Notes under the pieces: generated by a model
Told to the model about the DNA's origin: nothing
Database searches by the model: none
The model's input: the letters and a program-made list of their open reading frames with translations, nothing else
Assembly: GCA_006503535.1 (NCBI GenBank)
Contig: QYRS01000005.1
Location: forward strand, 434,001-498,000
DNA length: 64,000 bases
DNA from: Arthrinium phaeospermum
Lineage: Eukaryota > Ascomycota > Sordariomycetes > Amphisphaeriales > Apiosporaceae
Reading direction: 5' to 3'
Program-made: the position numbers and the translations under genes
In this document: positions 44,004 to 54,763 of the stretch, piece after piece
Numbering within the stretch: the stretch's first letter is position 1
How the letters are laid out: every line of letters starts with the position of its first letter

Positions 44004-45720
44004 ATGAGTTATGGCCTGGACAACACTGGCGTATGGAGCGCTTTCCCTGGTTCGCACACCCCGCAAGCTGAGGCTGGCTGCCCTGCTAACCAACGACACA
44101 GCTCTCCGTGTACTGGGTCTCGTGGTGCATCTACTCGCTTTGGTTTCACCCTCTGGCCAAATTCCCGGGGCCTAGACTGGCAGCCGTTTCCGAGGTTCGT
44201 CCTGCCTGGTTGACACCGGAGACAAACGCCGGGAGACTAACAGGGTGACTGGACAGCTATGGTATATCTGGACATATCTCGGAGGCCAATGGCCCTGGGT
44301 CATAGAGAATGTCCATAAGCAGTATGGTATGCATCCTTTTGGAAGTATGCGAAGTAGCATGGCACTGACGTATTGGCCAAGGTGATGTGGTGCGAATTGC
44401 TCCCAATGAACTGTCGTTCGCGTCGCGGGAAGCGTACAAGGATATCTATGCCGCCCCGTCCAAGACCCGGAAGCTGTTCACCAAGGACCCAATGTTGTAC
44501 GACATCGGGCAGCCTTCAAACATCGCGTACGAAATGGATCCCGAGAAACACGCCAAGAAGCTGAAGTTGATGCAACCCGCCTTCCGCACGCAGTCCTTGC
44601 GAGACCAGGAACACATTGTCCACGAGTACGTCGACCTCCTCATGGACCAGCTCGAGAGGGTGAGTTCAAGCCCTACTGGCGGCATCGATGTAAGCAAGGC
44701 TTTCGAGTGGTTAACTTTCGATATCATGGGTAAGTACCGGAACCCTGGGTTATACTTGATGAAGGAATTCGGCCTGACCGACCACATGCAGGCCACCTGA
44801 CGTTTGGAGAGCCGTTCGGGGCCGTAAAGGATGCGCGGTCCCACTACTGGGTCTCAATCTTGCTGGACTCACTGTTCGCTGCTGCGCTGTATTCGATGCG
44901 GCCCCGGATGCCGATGCTAGGCTTCCTTCTTCGCCTGGTGCCCTACTTCTCACGCTCTGCTCAGGCCATCATCGAGAGTAACAAGCAGCACGCTGCTCTC
45001 ACCTTGGAGAAAGTGCGAAAGCGCATCGACATGGGCGACACGCACATGGACGACTTCTTCGACCACGTCTTGAAGCACGGCAATCTCAGCGAGGCCGAGC
45101 TGGCGTCGGAGGCCAACGTGCTTCTGGTCGCGGGTGCGGAGACGAGCTCGACAGCACTGGCTGCCGCCTTCTGGTTCCTGACGACGAAGCCAGACACGCT
45201 CCGAGAGCTGCAGAAAGAAGTGCGCACGAGCTTCAAGTCCTACGAGGCCATCACTGGCGACGCAGTGGCCACGTTGCCCTACCTCAACGCCGCTCTCGAG
45301 GAATCGATGCGCCTGTTTCCCCCGGCGCCGACGGGGGGGCCCCGCATCTCGCCGGGGGAAACCGTGGATGGGCAGTATATCCCACAGGGCACAACAGTCA
45401 CTGGATCCGCCTTTGCTGTGTTTCGCAACCCGCGGTGCGTTCCTGCCCACGATGCGTTCGAACCCGAGCGATGGCTGGGCGAGCGAAAGCAGACGGAGAA
45501 GCCCTATTCGCAGCCGTTTAGCATCGGGCCGCGCGCTTGTCTGGGCATCAACCTATCCTGGCTAGAAATGCGCATCACGTTGGCCAAGCTGGTCTATCGC
45601 TATGACTGGGCTCTGGGCAAGGAGCAGAGCAAGGGATACGACTGGATTGCAGGGTGCAAGATGCACTTCATGTGGAAGAAGCCGGAGCTCATGGCGCATT
45701 TTGTTCCGGTCCAAGAATGA
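44004..45720 (+). CDS. Cytochrome P450 monooxygenase (five exons)
   Basis: Heme-thiolate monooxygenase of the microsomal fungal type. Proposed exons are 44004-44030, 44102-44194, 44257-44326, 44382-44729 and 44792-45720, with introns of 71, 62, 55 and 62 bp; 488 aa. Spliced landmarks in order are SLWFHPLAKFPGPRLAAVSE (membrane hinge and Pro-rich motif), YGDVVRIAPNELSFAS, DIMGHLTFGEPFG, the I-helix AGAETSS, the K-helix EESMRLFPPAP (ExxR), and the heme loop FSIGPRACLG with Cys about 429. The overall pattern resembles the CYP65/TRI11-like hydroxylase clade of secondary metabolism. The substrate is unknown, and no other biosynthetic gene is adjacent. The N-terminus is the weak point: the first exon carries only nine codons and the membrane helix is short. 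Confidence 0.88.
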
Positions 45721-47682
45721 GCGAGGCTCAGGAGGCATTCCTCGACTGTGTCGACCGTATGTACCTAGAGTATGTAGGTATATGAGTTGGACCCTTCCTA
45801 ATACACGTGCACACATGCCATGTCAACAATACACCGCACGGCCATGAGACGGGGCTTCTTCATCAAGGATCCTCCGCATCCATCCAACGGGGAGTTCCTT
45901 GGTCCCGAACGCTGATCGGTTCGTTTGTGCACATCCCAAACAACACTCGCTGTTCTTGTTTCGCTGGGTTCTTTAATTAGAATGATGTACCGTGGGATGC
46001 GGATCCCGTGCCAAAACACGGCCAAGACAAGCCAAGCCAATGAGTCTTGGCGCCGCCGTATGGCCAGAATGCTTCATATCGCTTGTTCCAATAGTCGAAT
46101 GGCAGGCCGACTGCCGCAGCCGGACAAATTTCAAAACGCCAAGAGTGACCAAATATATCGACTCTTGGCCTCCGGCGTGACGGATTGTTTCGAGAAACGC
46201 AATCACCCGAGGGGCGCTGCTGTGAAGGTGGATGAATGGATCGGCGTCTGCGATCTAATCATTCATTCATCCCGAAAAATTAGCTCATGGGGGTGTGGCA
46301 CATAGTAAAAAAACAAAAAACAAAAAAAGTAGAAAAATAGAGAAAGAGTTATTATTAGGGACTATCTTGGCAGACACCAAGACAAGGCTATCTGCGTAAC
46401 GGCGATTTCTCGTGGCTTCGTTATTCAAAGATAAGCGCGAAGACGCCGAGATCCCAGTTTAAAAGCGAGCGAATCGAGATAGAGAATTGGAACCGCAAAG
46501 AGAGAAAAAAAAAAAAACGAAAGCATTTTTGGTAGGGCTAACATCGGTCATCATCGGCTCTGGTGGTTACGAGTGCGTCATCGGCATTTGCGTGCTCTTC
46601 ACATGGCGGGCGGGCGCGCGGGGGGCGGGCGCTGTTGCATAATATTTGTTTGTTAGGCATGTCTCATTTGCTACGCCCGGGTGCAACGTCTTGCGAAAAG
46701 CCACCCACACCAGGACTGGAGAGCAGTAGAGAGGCCATCTCTCCATCTCCATTCTGCAGCGGTCTCCAGCAAGTAAGATTGATACAGGTGCTACCCACGC
46801 GTGCTAAAATAGTATGCTGGACAAGCCCTGGGCGGATGGACCCTTGATGTGTCCGGAGGCAGGAGGCAGGTGGCAGGAGTGGGAGGGCTGCCAGGTCCCG
46901 CTGCGCAAACAGGCTATGATACAATATATCCAATGCCAAGAGTGGGCGCGACCAGTTGATATCACCTCGCAAGCTCCCTTTCTTTGATACCTAAGGTTGA
47001 CCTAATGGCGGGACAGTGGATGCGTTTCTCGCTGCACACCGAAGATCGGCACGGGAATGCCAGGCAGGAAAACTGTCACAGGAGCTAAATAAAGCAAATG
47101 AAAAACAAAAAATCCAGTCACAGGATTGGCTCACCGCGTCCTGGCTGCTCGTAATGCCGAAAGGCCCTCTGCCCACTGCCAAGCCGAACGAACCCCATGA
47201 TGCCGCACACAAGCCTCAGCAGTGTATAGTCATGTAGTGAGAGGGTAACACGGTTGCTACCGTCATCTGATCTCATAGGTCAATTGTCTCCCCCGGGCTC
47301 CCCATTGCTCCCCATCCTGCGACAAGCTCAGCCTGTGGTTGGCTGAATATAAGCTTCCCGGCTTTCGCTGCGTGCCTCCTGCATCCATCCAGCTTGCTCC
47401 CCCTGCCGACCTACTTGCCTACCTACACAGCTTCTAGACATAAATACCTCTCCCCGTCGATTCCCTCTCCTGAGACATGCAGAACCCTCGACACTTTTGA
47501 CAGGAAACCTTACTTACATCCATACATACGACTCATCTTTAACCAACTCCTGCATCAGGTGCAAGCAAGCTATCGTTGTCGCAACGAACAAACACATATA
47601 TTTGCGACTAGAGCTACGACTCCAAAGGCCGCCTTCTCTCACCTGCGCCAGCAAGCATTTCTTTCCCAAGTGCAAACTCGTC
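45721..47682. other. 2-kb intergenic region with A-rich tracts
   Basis: 3' flank of the P450 gene and promoter of the next gene. A-rich tracts occur near 46300-46345 and 46505-46520. No gene is supported. A TATA-like element at 47348 may serve the downstream gene. Confidence 0.5.
47348..47353 (+). promoter_or_regulatory. TATA-like element upstream of the 191-aa gene
   Basis: TATAAG lies 335 bp before the ATG at 47683, in a stretch that becomes CT/CA-rich downstream, as expected for a transcribed leader. Plausible but unproven. Confidence 0.4.
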
Positions 47683-48258
47683 ATGGCCATTTCCCAGCAG
47701 TTTGAGGACTACCCGGCCCAGGTCGTGATCAAGTCCCTCGTCACGAAGCCGCTGGAGCTCACTTCCCCCACGTTGTTGGTGAAGCCTTTCCCCTCATCGC
47801 CCATAATTCCCCACAGCCACTATCCCGCCTCCTCCACACTCCTGTCGTACGACGAGTCGTACGATGACGACTCTGAGGACGAGTACGACGACGACGATGA
47901 CACCCGCTCCGTCTTCTCTGACTGCGGGTCCGTCGTCTCCTCCGTCTCGAGCGCGCCCGAGGACGAGGCAGAGCCCTTCCAGGTCATCGACTACAGCAGC
48001 GGCTACGCCGTGCCCGTCATGGTCTACGCCTCCCTCGAGCAGGCGGTGCGCCTGTCCACGCAGCGCGCCGAGGCCGAGGTCCGTCGCCAGGAGGCCCTGA
48101 TCAACGAGGTTCACACGGTTCCCTGGCGGCCCTCTTCGTCTTCGTCGCCGATGTCGCCAGATGCAGGGCTCAATGCCGCCAACTGGAACTCGCCAGGAGC
48201 GGCCAGCACCTACGCCGAACTGGACGAGGACGAAGATGCCTTCTTCTCCATGGGCTAA
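47683..48258 (+). CDS. Acidic hypothetical protein, 191 aa
   Basis: The ATG at 47683 has a strong context (GTCATGGCC). The frame is open further upstream but looks like leader sequence. The protein begins MAISQQFEDYPAQVVIKSLV. It has a proline/serine region, then a very acidic block (YDDDSEDEYDDDDD, about residues 61-74), followed by SVFSDCGSVVSSVSSAPEDEAEPF with many potential casein-kinase-type sites. A predicted helix (LEQAVRLSTQRAEAEVRRQEAL) lies near residues 118-140, and the C-terminus (LDEDEDAFFSMG) is acidic. No known domain. Probably a cytosolic or nuclear disordered regulator, which is inference only. Codon usage (GC-rich third positions) supports coding. Confidence 0.75.
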   Translation: MAISQQFEDYPAQVVIKSLVTKPLELTSPTLLVKPFPSSPIIPHSHYPASSTLLSYDESYDDDSEDEYDDDDDTRSVFSDCGSVVSSVSSAPEDEAEPFQVIDYSSGYAVPVMVYASLEQAVRLSTQRAEAEVRRQEALINEVHTVPWRPSSSSSPMSPDAGLNAANWNSPGAASTYAELDEDEDAFFSMG

Positions 48259-49110
48259 TCAATCATCTTCATCTCTCTACACCTCTTTCTCTCTCTCTCT
48301 ACTCAGCCAAAAGTCCCCCCTCTCTACACTGCAATCGTACTATAACTGCCGCGAGTATTATGGTACGGCGGTATAACGCATTATCAAAATCGTCGCTCAT
48401 AAAGGGAGGTGGGGGAGTAGTGCAGGCTGCAGGCTGCTGCAAGCTGCATGCAGCATGACACGACATGACACGACTCTCTGACACGAAATTTTATCAATGG
48501 CGAAGCGAACAGCGCAAAACATTTTCACACCACCAGGCATTTTCGGGAGTTCTTTCATTACTTCATTTTACTCGTTTCCTTTCAAATCGATTGGATCACG
48601 AACAGGCGCAACACGGATGGTGGCGGCGGGATGAAACGGGGTGTTCACGGATGGCGGGCGGCTTACCGAGGTTCTTTTATTACCTGTTAAATATACCATA
48701 TGATACCTGTATTGGTCAACAGATCGCTCCCCAATTGCCTACCACGCACAACTTGAGGTGCTCTCTCTTCTCATTTGCCCTCACCAGGGCGGATTTCGGA
48801 GGAGAGCGCCCGAGGGTTTGTACGAGAGTTTTTGGAGTTTTGCAGTGGGAAAAGTCAAAAGCAAGATACCCCTCTCTTACTGTTAGCAAACAATACTTAA
48901 ATGAAGCTTATGATGAAATATATGTATTTCTATACGTATAACTTTTGCTTTTCGTTGCATTCAAGTGCTCATTACCTATACCTTTTGACTCATAACTTCT
49001 CTAATACCAGATCTGAGCAGATTCTCTAACCATACCCATGCTCTATAGGTAAAGATGTATAAAGGTACATCATCTGTATCACAAATATCCCAGAACATCA
49101 TCGTAGCCTA
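48259..49110. other. 852-bp convergent intergenic region
   Basis: 3' flanks of the acidic-protein gene (plus) and PCS60 (minus). AT-rich toward 48.9-49.1 kb. No gene is recognised. Confidence 0.5.
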
Positions 49111-50966
49111 TTACAGGGTAGACTTGCTCGCATCCTGCTTTTGCATCGTATCGGCAACAATACGCCTCTGGATCTTGCCGGTGGCCGTCTTGGGCATAAT
49201 GTCGGTGAAGTAGACCTTGAATTTTTTTAAAGTCAGTGATTTCCGTTCATAGCAAAGAGGCCCATTATTGCATCAAAGAGGGAGGGGAGTGTCCGCAGCC
49301 AAAAGAAAACCCACCTTTTTGGGGATCTTGAACTTGGCCACCTTCTCGGCCATCCACGCGCGCAGCTCCTCCTGGTTCAGCTTCCCGTCGGGCCTGAGCA
49401 CGACAGCGACCCCAATGTCCTGGCCGAGCATCTCGTCGGGGATGGCGAAGCTGACGGCCTCGGCGATGGCGGGGTGGCGGGTGAGGGTGTTGTCGAGCTC
49501 GATGGGGCTGATCTTCTCGCCGCCCTTGTTGATGAGCTCCTTGATGCGGCCCGTGATCTGGACGTAACCGTCCTCGTCGAGGCGGCCCTGGTCGCCGGTG
49601 CGGAAGAAGCCCGACGCGTGGAACGAGGACGCGTTGGCGTCCGGGTTGTTGAGGTAGCCCTTCGTCACGTTGATGCCGCGGATGCAGATCTCGCCCTCGC
49701 TGCCCTGGGGCACCGCATCCCCGTTCTCGTTGAGGACCTTGACCTCGACACCCTGACCCACGCCGACGGTGCCGGGCTTGCGCTGCGCCGGCGGGAGCGG
49801 GTTGGACGTCATCTGGTGGGAGGCCTCGGTCATGGCGTAGGCCTCAAGCACGGGCGCGTGGAAGGTGGCCTCGAGCTTCTCGAAGACGGCGGGCGACAGC
49901 GGCGAGGAGCAGGACCGGATGAAGCGGATCTGCGGCAAGGGGTCCGGGATGGGCGACTTGAGGAGGATCTGGTGGATCGTAGGCACGGCCGTGTACCAAT
50001 TCGCCTTGTGCTCAATGAAGTCGGCCCAGAACTCGGATGCTGAGAACCTGACCGGCACCACTACGGAACCTCCGGTGTGTAAGGGCGCGAGGAGGGCGCA
50101 CAAGAGTCCATGAACGTGGAAAAGGGGCATGACCAACATAGTGCGATCGTTTGCGGTGAGCTGGTAGGTATTACGGATGTTCTCTAGAGTCTTGCGTCAG
50201 TCCATTGGCCCCTGAATCCGGCCATGAAACCAGAGTGTTGAGTACTCACCCATAGTTTGCGTCAAGTTGCGGTGCGTCAATGGTACCTATAACCCATCAT
50301 TAGTGAGCCTGTCTACCTGGAGCCGTGGATCGAGGCAGGACTTACAGCTTTCGGCCGCCCAGTAGTTCCACTGAGTAGTGTAAGTCGAATATTAGTACCA
50401 ACGCCAACTCGATTCCCATGGTAGCGAGTCGGGGCTGCTTACCTTGTGTGCAGGACGAGGGCAATATCTTCGGCCTGTGCCTCCAGCACCTTCTCTTGCG
50501 CCTTGCCCTTCAGCTGGCCGAGGTCCTTGACGTCCAGCGCCACCTCCTTCTTCGCGGCGTCCCAGTAGCACTCGGCAATGGCCGCATTGTACTTCTTGGC
50601 GGCGCGGACGACGGCGGCATCGGCCTCGTAGGCGCCCTGGGGCACAAGGACAATGGCGGACTTGAGGTCGTCAATGTAGAACTCGAACTCGTCCTGCTTG
50701 TAGGCCGGGTTCAGGGGCGCGGCAATGGCACGCTGCCACGAGGTCGCGAGGAAGGAGACGATGAACTCATACGAGTTCACGGTGGCTATGGAGACGGCGG
50801 CGGCATGGCCAATGCCGAGATCGGCCAGTTTGCGCTGGAAGGAGAGACACTCGCTCTGGAGGCCGTCGTAGGTGACGGAGAGGGCATTGGGCTTGGAGGG
50901 AACTATGACGGCGACGGCGTTGCCATCGCCGCGGATCTCGGAGCGGAGGGTCGGGCTGGTCGACAT
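49111..50966 (-). CDS. PCS60: Peroxisomal-type acyl/oxalyl-CoA synthetase (Pcs60/Fat2 family)
   Basis: AMP-forming CoA ligase; yeast Pcs60 is an oxalyl-CoA synthetase linked to peroxisomes. Five exons (50443-50966, 50347-50371, 50250-50286, 49315-50183, 49111-49215) with introns of 71, 60, 66 and 99 bp give 519 aa (yeast 543). Exon 2 is only 25 nt and encodes SGTTGRPKA, the ATP/AMP-binding P-loop; exon 3 is 37 nt (VPLTHRNLTQTM). Further motifs are LVMPLFHVHGLL, EAYAMTEASHQMTSNPLPP, FFRTGDQGRLDEDGYVQITG, RIKELINKGGEKISP and the catalytic-lysine motif PKTATGKIQRR. The C-terminus SKSTL is not a canonical SKL-type peroxisomal signal. Divergent from the SPF45-like gene. Confidence 0.95.
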
Positions 50967-51791
50967 GGTGGCGGTCGGGAGATGTGTAAGGCGGGTGGGT
51001 AAAGTAGCTAGAGAACCAGTCCGGAACTAAAGAAGCAATTGGCTCAACAGAATGTTCTTCTAGTACAACAAAGCCTCTTGGGTGTGTGTACAAAAGAAGT
51101 GAAGTCTAAGTAAGAGGAAGATAGATCTCGGATCTATAACGGAGTGATCAAGTGGATAAGAAGGAAAGACAGGCTGCGATCGAATGGCAAAGCGGCATGG
51201 TCAAGATGTCGCAATCGGCTCATTAAGTAGAAGTACTGCGACGCTGGAGGGGCTGGAGGGGTAGTCGAGTCGCGACGAGACACGATGGTTGGTCCCTTGA
51301 CAGTTCCTGCTTCGGCATTCGGACGATAGCCCGTCGTAAGTTACACTAAAGTACCGGGCCTTGGAAGTATACAGCTGTCAGTGACCTCGATTTTCGCTCG
51401 AGAAACCATGCGGTCAGCTTCCCGAACCCAGCTGAAGCGTTCAAGCCTGCCCGTGATTGCGTATGCTTTTCCAACAAATCCATGCCGAGAATGGGGCGCA
51501 TTGCAGCATGTTGTAAACGAGACCGGCTACTCGGGATCGATAGGCAGGCTTAGGTACCTGTTTGGCTGGCTGGTTCGGGTGTGACGGCCTGTAGCGACCT
51601 GACCCCTGCACCCCCAAACTTGCCGCCCCATCTGCCAAGATCGTGAGGCTCCGTTCCTATCTAATCAATTCCAGAAGCTCTCCAAATCGGCTCCGTCATA
51701 CTAGCATTGAGCTGACTCTCAGGGACCAAAAGGCCAATATCTACATACAGACACGCGGCCAATATTCTTCCAACGCCCCCCCGGTTTTGCC
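50967..51791. promoter_or_regulatory. Divergent promoter between PCS60 and the SPF45-like gene
   Basis: 825 bp between divergent start codons. No gene is seen. It includes one TAGGTACC-type motif near 51552. Confidence 0.5.
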
Positions 51792-53407
51792 ATGCCAGAA
51801 CAAACCCCTGCTCCACCGCGACCAGGCGGCGGCAGTGGCCTGTCTCTCTACGCCGACCTGCTCGATCCTCCAGCCGACTCTTCTGCCTCCATCTCGCGCG
51901 CTCCCGTCGTCTCCCACGAGGCCCTGAGCGCGGTAAAGGACCAAGAGGCGGCAGCAGCAGCCTCCAAGAAGCCCGCCGTCAATCCCGCGCTGCACTTCCA
52001 GCCCATCAGGCGCCCACAACAGAAGACGGCGCAAAAGCCCAAAGTCGGCTTCCCCAAAGCTCCACCTGCTGCCACGAACAATGCGCCGGCGGCAGTAAAG
52101 AGCTCGCTGGCCGACTGGGCCGCGACCGAGGACGACGACTGGATGTACACAGGAGAAGAGAAGCGGTCGAGAGGCGGCCGGAAACAAAAGAAGAAGAAGG
52201 CCAAGGATGCTGCGCCTGTCGAGACCGATTGGGACGAGATCTACGACCCTTCCCGGCCGACCAACGTAGACGAGTATCTGCGCAGCGACGAGCGCATACG
52301 GGAGGTCCAGGAATGGAAGGCATTGCTATACCGCCATAGACGCCCGGCCAAGAGGCAGTCCAGCTGGAGTAGCAGCGACGAAGGCGGCGGCGACCACAGG
52401 CCCATGGCAAGTAAGTTGAAACTCGGATCATTGTTCTGCTTCTTCTCATCTGTCGTCTAGATACTAATCTTGTTTCCGCTGCAGACCAGTTTGCGCCGCC
52501 CAGTTCATATGGTTTCGCTCCCCCGCCCCGGTCACCACCGCGCGCCACTATACCCGATGACAAGACAGGCGACGACGCATATGCGCGCCGACTGGCCCTG
52601 TCCCAGGGCGTGGCCATCCCACCGCCACCCTCGACTCTTTCGCCCCCTCCACCTCCGCCTCCTGATCAGTCGAACACATCATCTGCGCCGCCACCTCCGC
52701 CACCCGAAACCGATTCGTCCACCATCGCTCGAGCGCCCGTGCGTTATGTACAACCAGAGCCAGCTGCTGCCGCGGCCACGGGATCGGAGAACGACGCGGG
52801 TGCGATGGATGTGGACGAGCCAGAGGCCGCAGCGGGTGACGACGATGCGCCTCGCAGCAACCTTCCCGGCCAGAGAGGGTTTGCGGCCCGCCTCATGTCC
52901 AAGTACGGCTGGTCCAAGGGCCAAGGCCTCGGCGCGGACAACAGCGGCATCGCGCAGCCCCTGCGCGTACAGGTCGAGAAGCGGCGGAAGCGCCCCGACT
53001 CCGAAGGCGGCGGCTGGGCCGAGCCCGGCGGCCGCGGACGCATCATCGACGCCTCCCGGAATAACAATAATAAAAAGGCAGCGGACGGCGGGGACTCGAG
53101 CGTGGGCAAGTTCGGCGCCATGTCGCCCGTCATCGTGCTGCGCCGCATGCTCGACAACATCGAGGACCTGCAGCACGAGGTCGAGGAGGGGCTGGGCCAG
53201 GAGATTGGCGAGGAGTGCGGCGACAACTACGGCCGCGTCGAGCGGCTGTACATCGATGTCCAGGGCCACAACGTCTACATCAAGTTCGTGGACCAGGTGA
53301 GCGCGCTCCGGGCTGTCAATGCGCTCGACGGCCGCGTCTTTGCGGGGAGCGCCATTGAGCCGCAGTACTACGATCTAGAAGCCTTCGAAAAGGGTGTCTA
53401 CGAGTAA
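51792..53407 (+). CDS. SPF45: SPF45/RBM17-type splicing factor (G-patch + RRM)
   Basis: Exons 51792-52410 and 52485-53407 with a 74-bp intron (GTAAGT donor, TACTAAT branch, CTGCAG acceptor) encode 513 aa. The N-terminus GLSLYADLLDPP is followed by a basic GRKQKKKKAKD nuclear-localisation-like cluster, WDEIYDPSRPTNVDEYLRSD, and proline runs (SPPPPPPPDQ, APPPPPPE). The G-patch is at about residues 338-375 (GFAARLMSKYGWSKGQGLG). A C-terminal RRM/U2AF-homology motif spans about 425-510 (SPVIVLRRMLDNIEDLQHEV then VERLYIDVQGHNVYIKFVD). The architecture matches SPF45, which binds U2AF/SF1-type ligand motifs in 3' splice-site selection. The C-terminus (FEKGVYE) is near the family end. Nuclear location is expected. 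Confidence 0.94.
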
Positions 53408-54763
53408 GCTAGAAGGGAAAGAAACTAAACTACTACTTGGTGAGGGATCCTCAACAACAACAATAATGACGCCGCGCAGCAAATTTTAATAATAGCGATC
53501 GTATTCGGGTATTGCTTACGGGACATTTGCCGCGCGGCTACTTCGTGAAACCATGTCGTCAACGAGGAGGGTCTATCTCTTTTCCCGTGACCTCGTGTGC
53601 GGCCAGATGGCGAGGCCGCCCGTTTACCAACGTGCCGGGATGAGACACACATGGAAGGTGGGAGATTAGATCGATGGCCGTCCACAACCTGTCGTGGTGG
53701 TGGAAGGGTACGAATAAGCCCCAAAGCAAACTTGTCTGATCGATTCCCGCATCGTTTCTGCTTCCCGTCGTACACACCGCCACAATCCGGCATGGCCGCT
53801 GCTTGTTTGCTACGGCGCACCCGCTCTCTGAACCTGTTCTAGGCCTGTGTCTGTGTGTGTGCCGCCTGCCATGTGTATTTATATATGTATATCTGGTGTC
53901 TTTAGTAGCAAAACGCCGAGCAAGCGGCCGTCGTTCTGACCGCTCCAAGGTGCCTCGTGTCTTATTTGTACCCCCTCCGTCCTTCGTGGTGACAGTAACA
54001 CTTGAAGTGCTGGATCTCACGATACACTAAGAGGTTTCTGTCTATGTAACCAGGGTAGGTAGTACTGGAGTACATGGGTAGTGAAATGCAAGTAATTTCT
54101 TCCCAGAGAAAGGTTAGGGAGCATACAAGCTTTGGGCATATTCAAGCAATGAGATTTGTGCATTTAGAAGCCCAGCAGCCTACGTCCTCACCAAGATAGT
54201 AGAGGTACGAGCGTAAAGGACAGGTTAGGTGTTAGGCCTGGAAACATTGAGTTACGGACATGCAAGATGGGCCTTCTTACTGGGGTTATAACAGACTATC
54301 AATATACACGATGAGATACGATGCACTGCTGATAGAAGAAGGAAATGTGTTATTGTGTGCCCCCTGCTTGCTACCAGTCTGCTCTACTACTACACGCGAT
54401 ATACACTCCCAAATCACTCCCCATGCTGCCAACCAAACAATTTGCCACTGCTCATCTCAAAGCCTTTCCAATGCATGATTCATGTATCATTTCCCGATCT
54501 CCAGTCCAGGGTCGTACAGGATGACTAACTTTCTGCTGGACGTGCTGGCGTCGAACACTTCACAAACGTCACAAGGGCAACGATGGAGTATCGGTTACAG
54601 ATGCGTCGGTATTAAGTCTAGTGGATCCTTGTACGTAGCCCAACTTGCAGACACGAGACTAAAGAAATGACAATGACGAGAGTTCTGCATACACTGGAAG
54701 GGAAAAGTTTGCAAACGCCTCCAAAATCCAACTCCCCCGCACTTTTACTCAATTTGTTCCCGT
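53408..54763. other. 1.36-kb convergent intergenic region
   Basis: 3' flanks of the SPF45-like gene (plus) and the ECM33-like gene (minus). No gene is recognised. Confidence 0.5.

Noticed and set aside
40885..47682. Secondary-metabolite cluster around the P450
   Set aside because: No polyketide synthase, peptide synthetase, terpene synthase, transferase or pathway regulator is present within the window around it.
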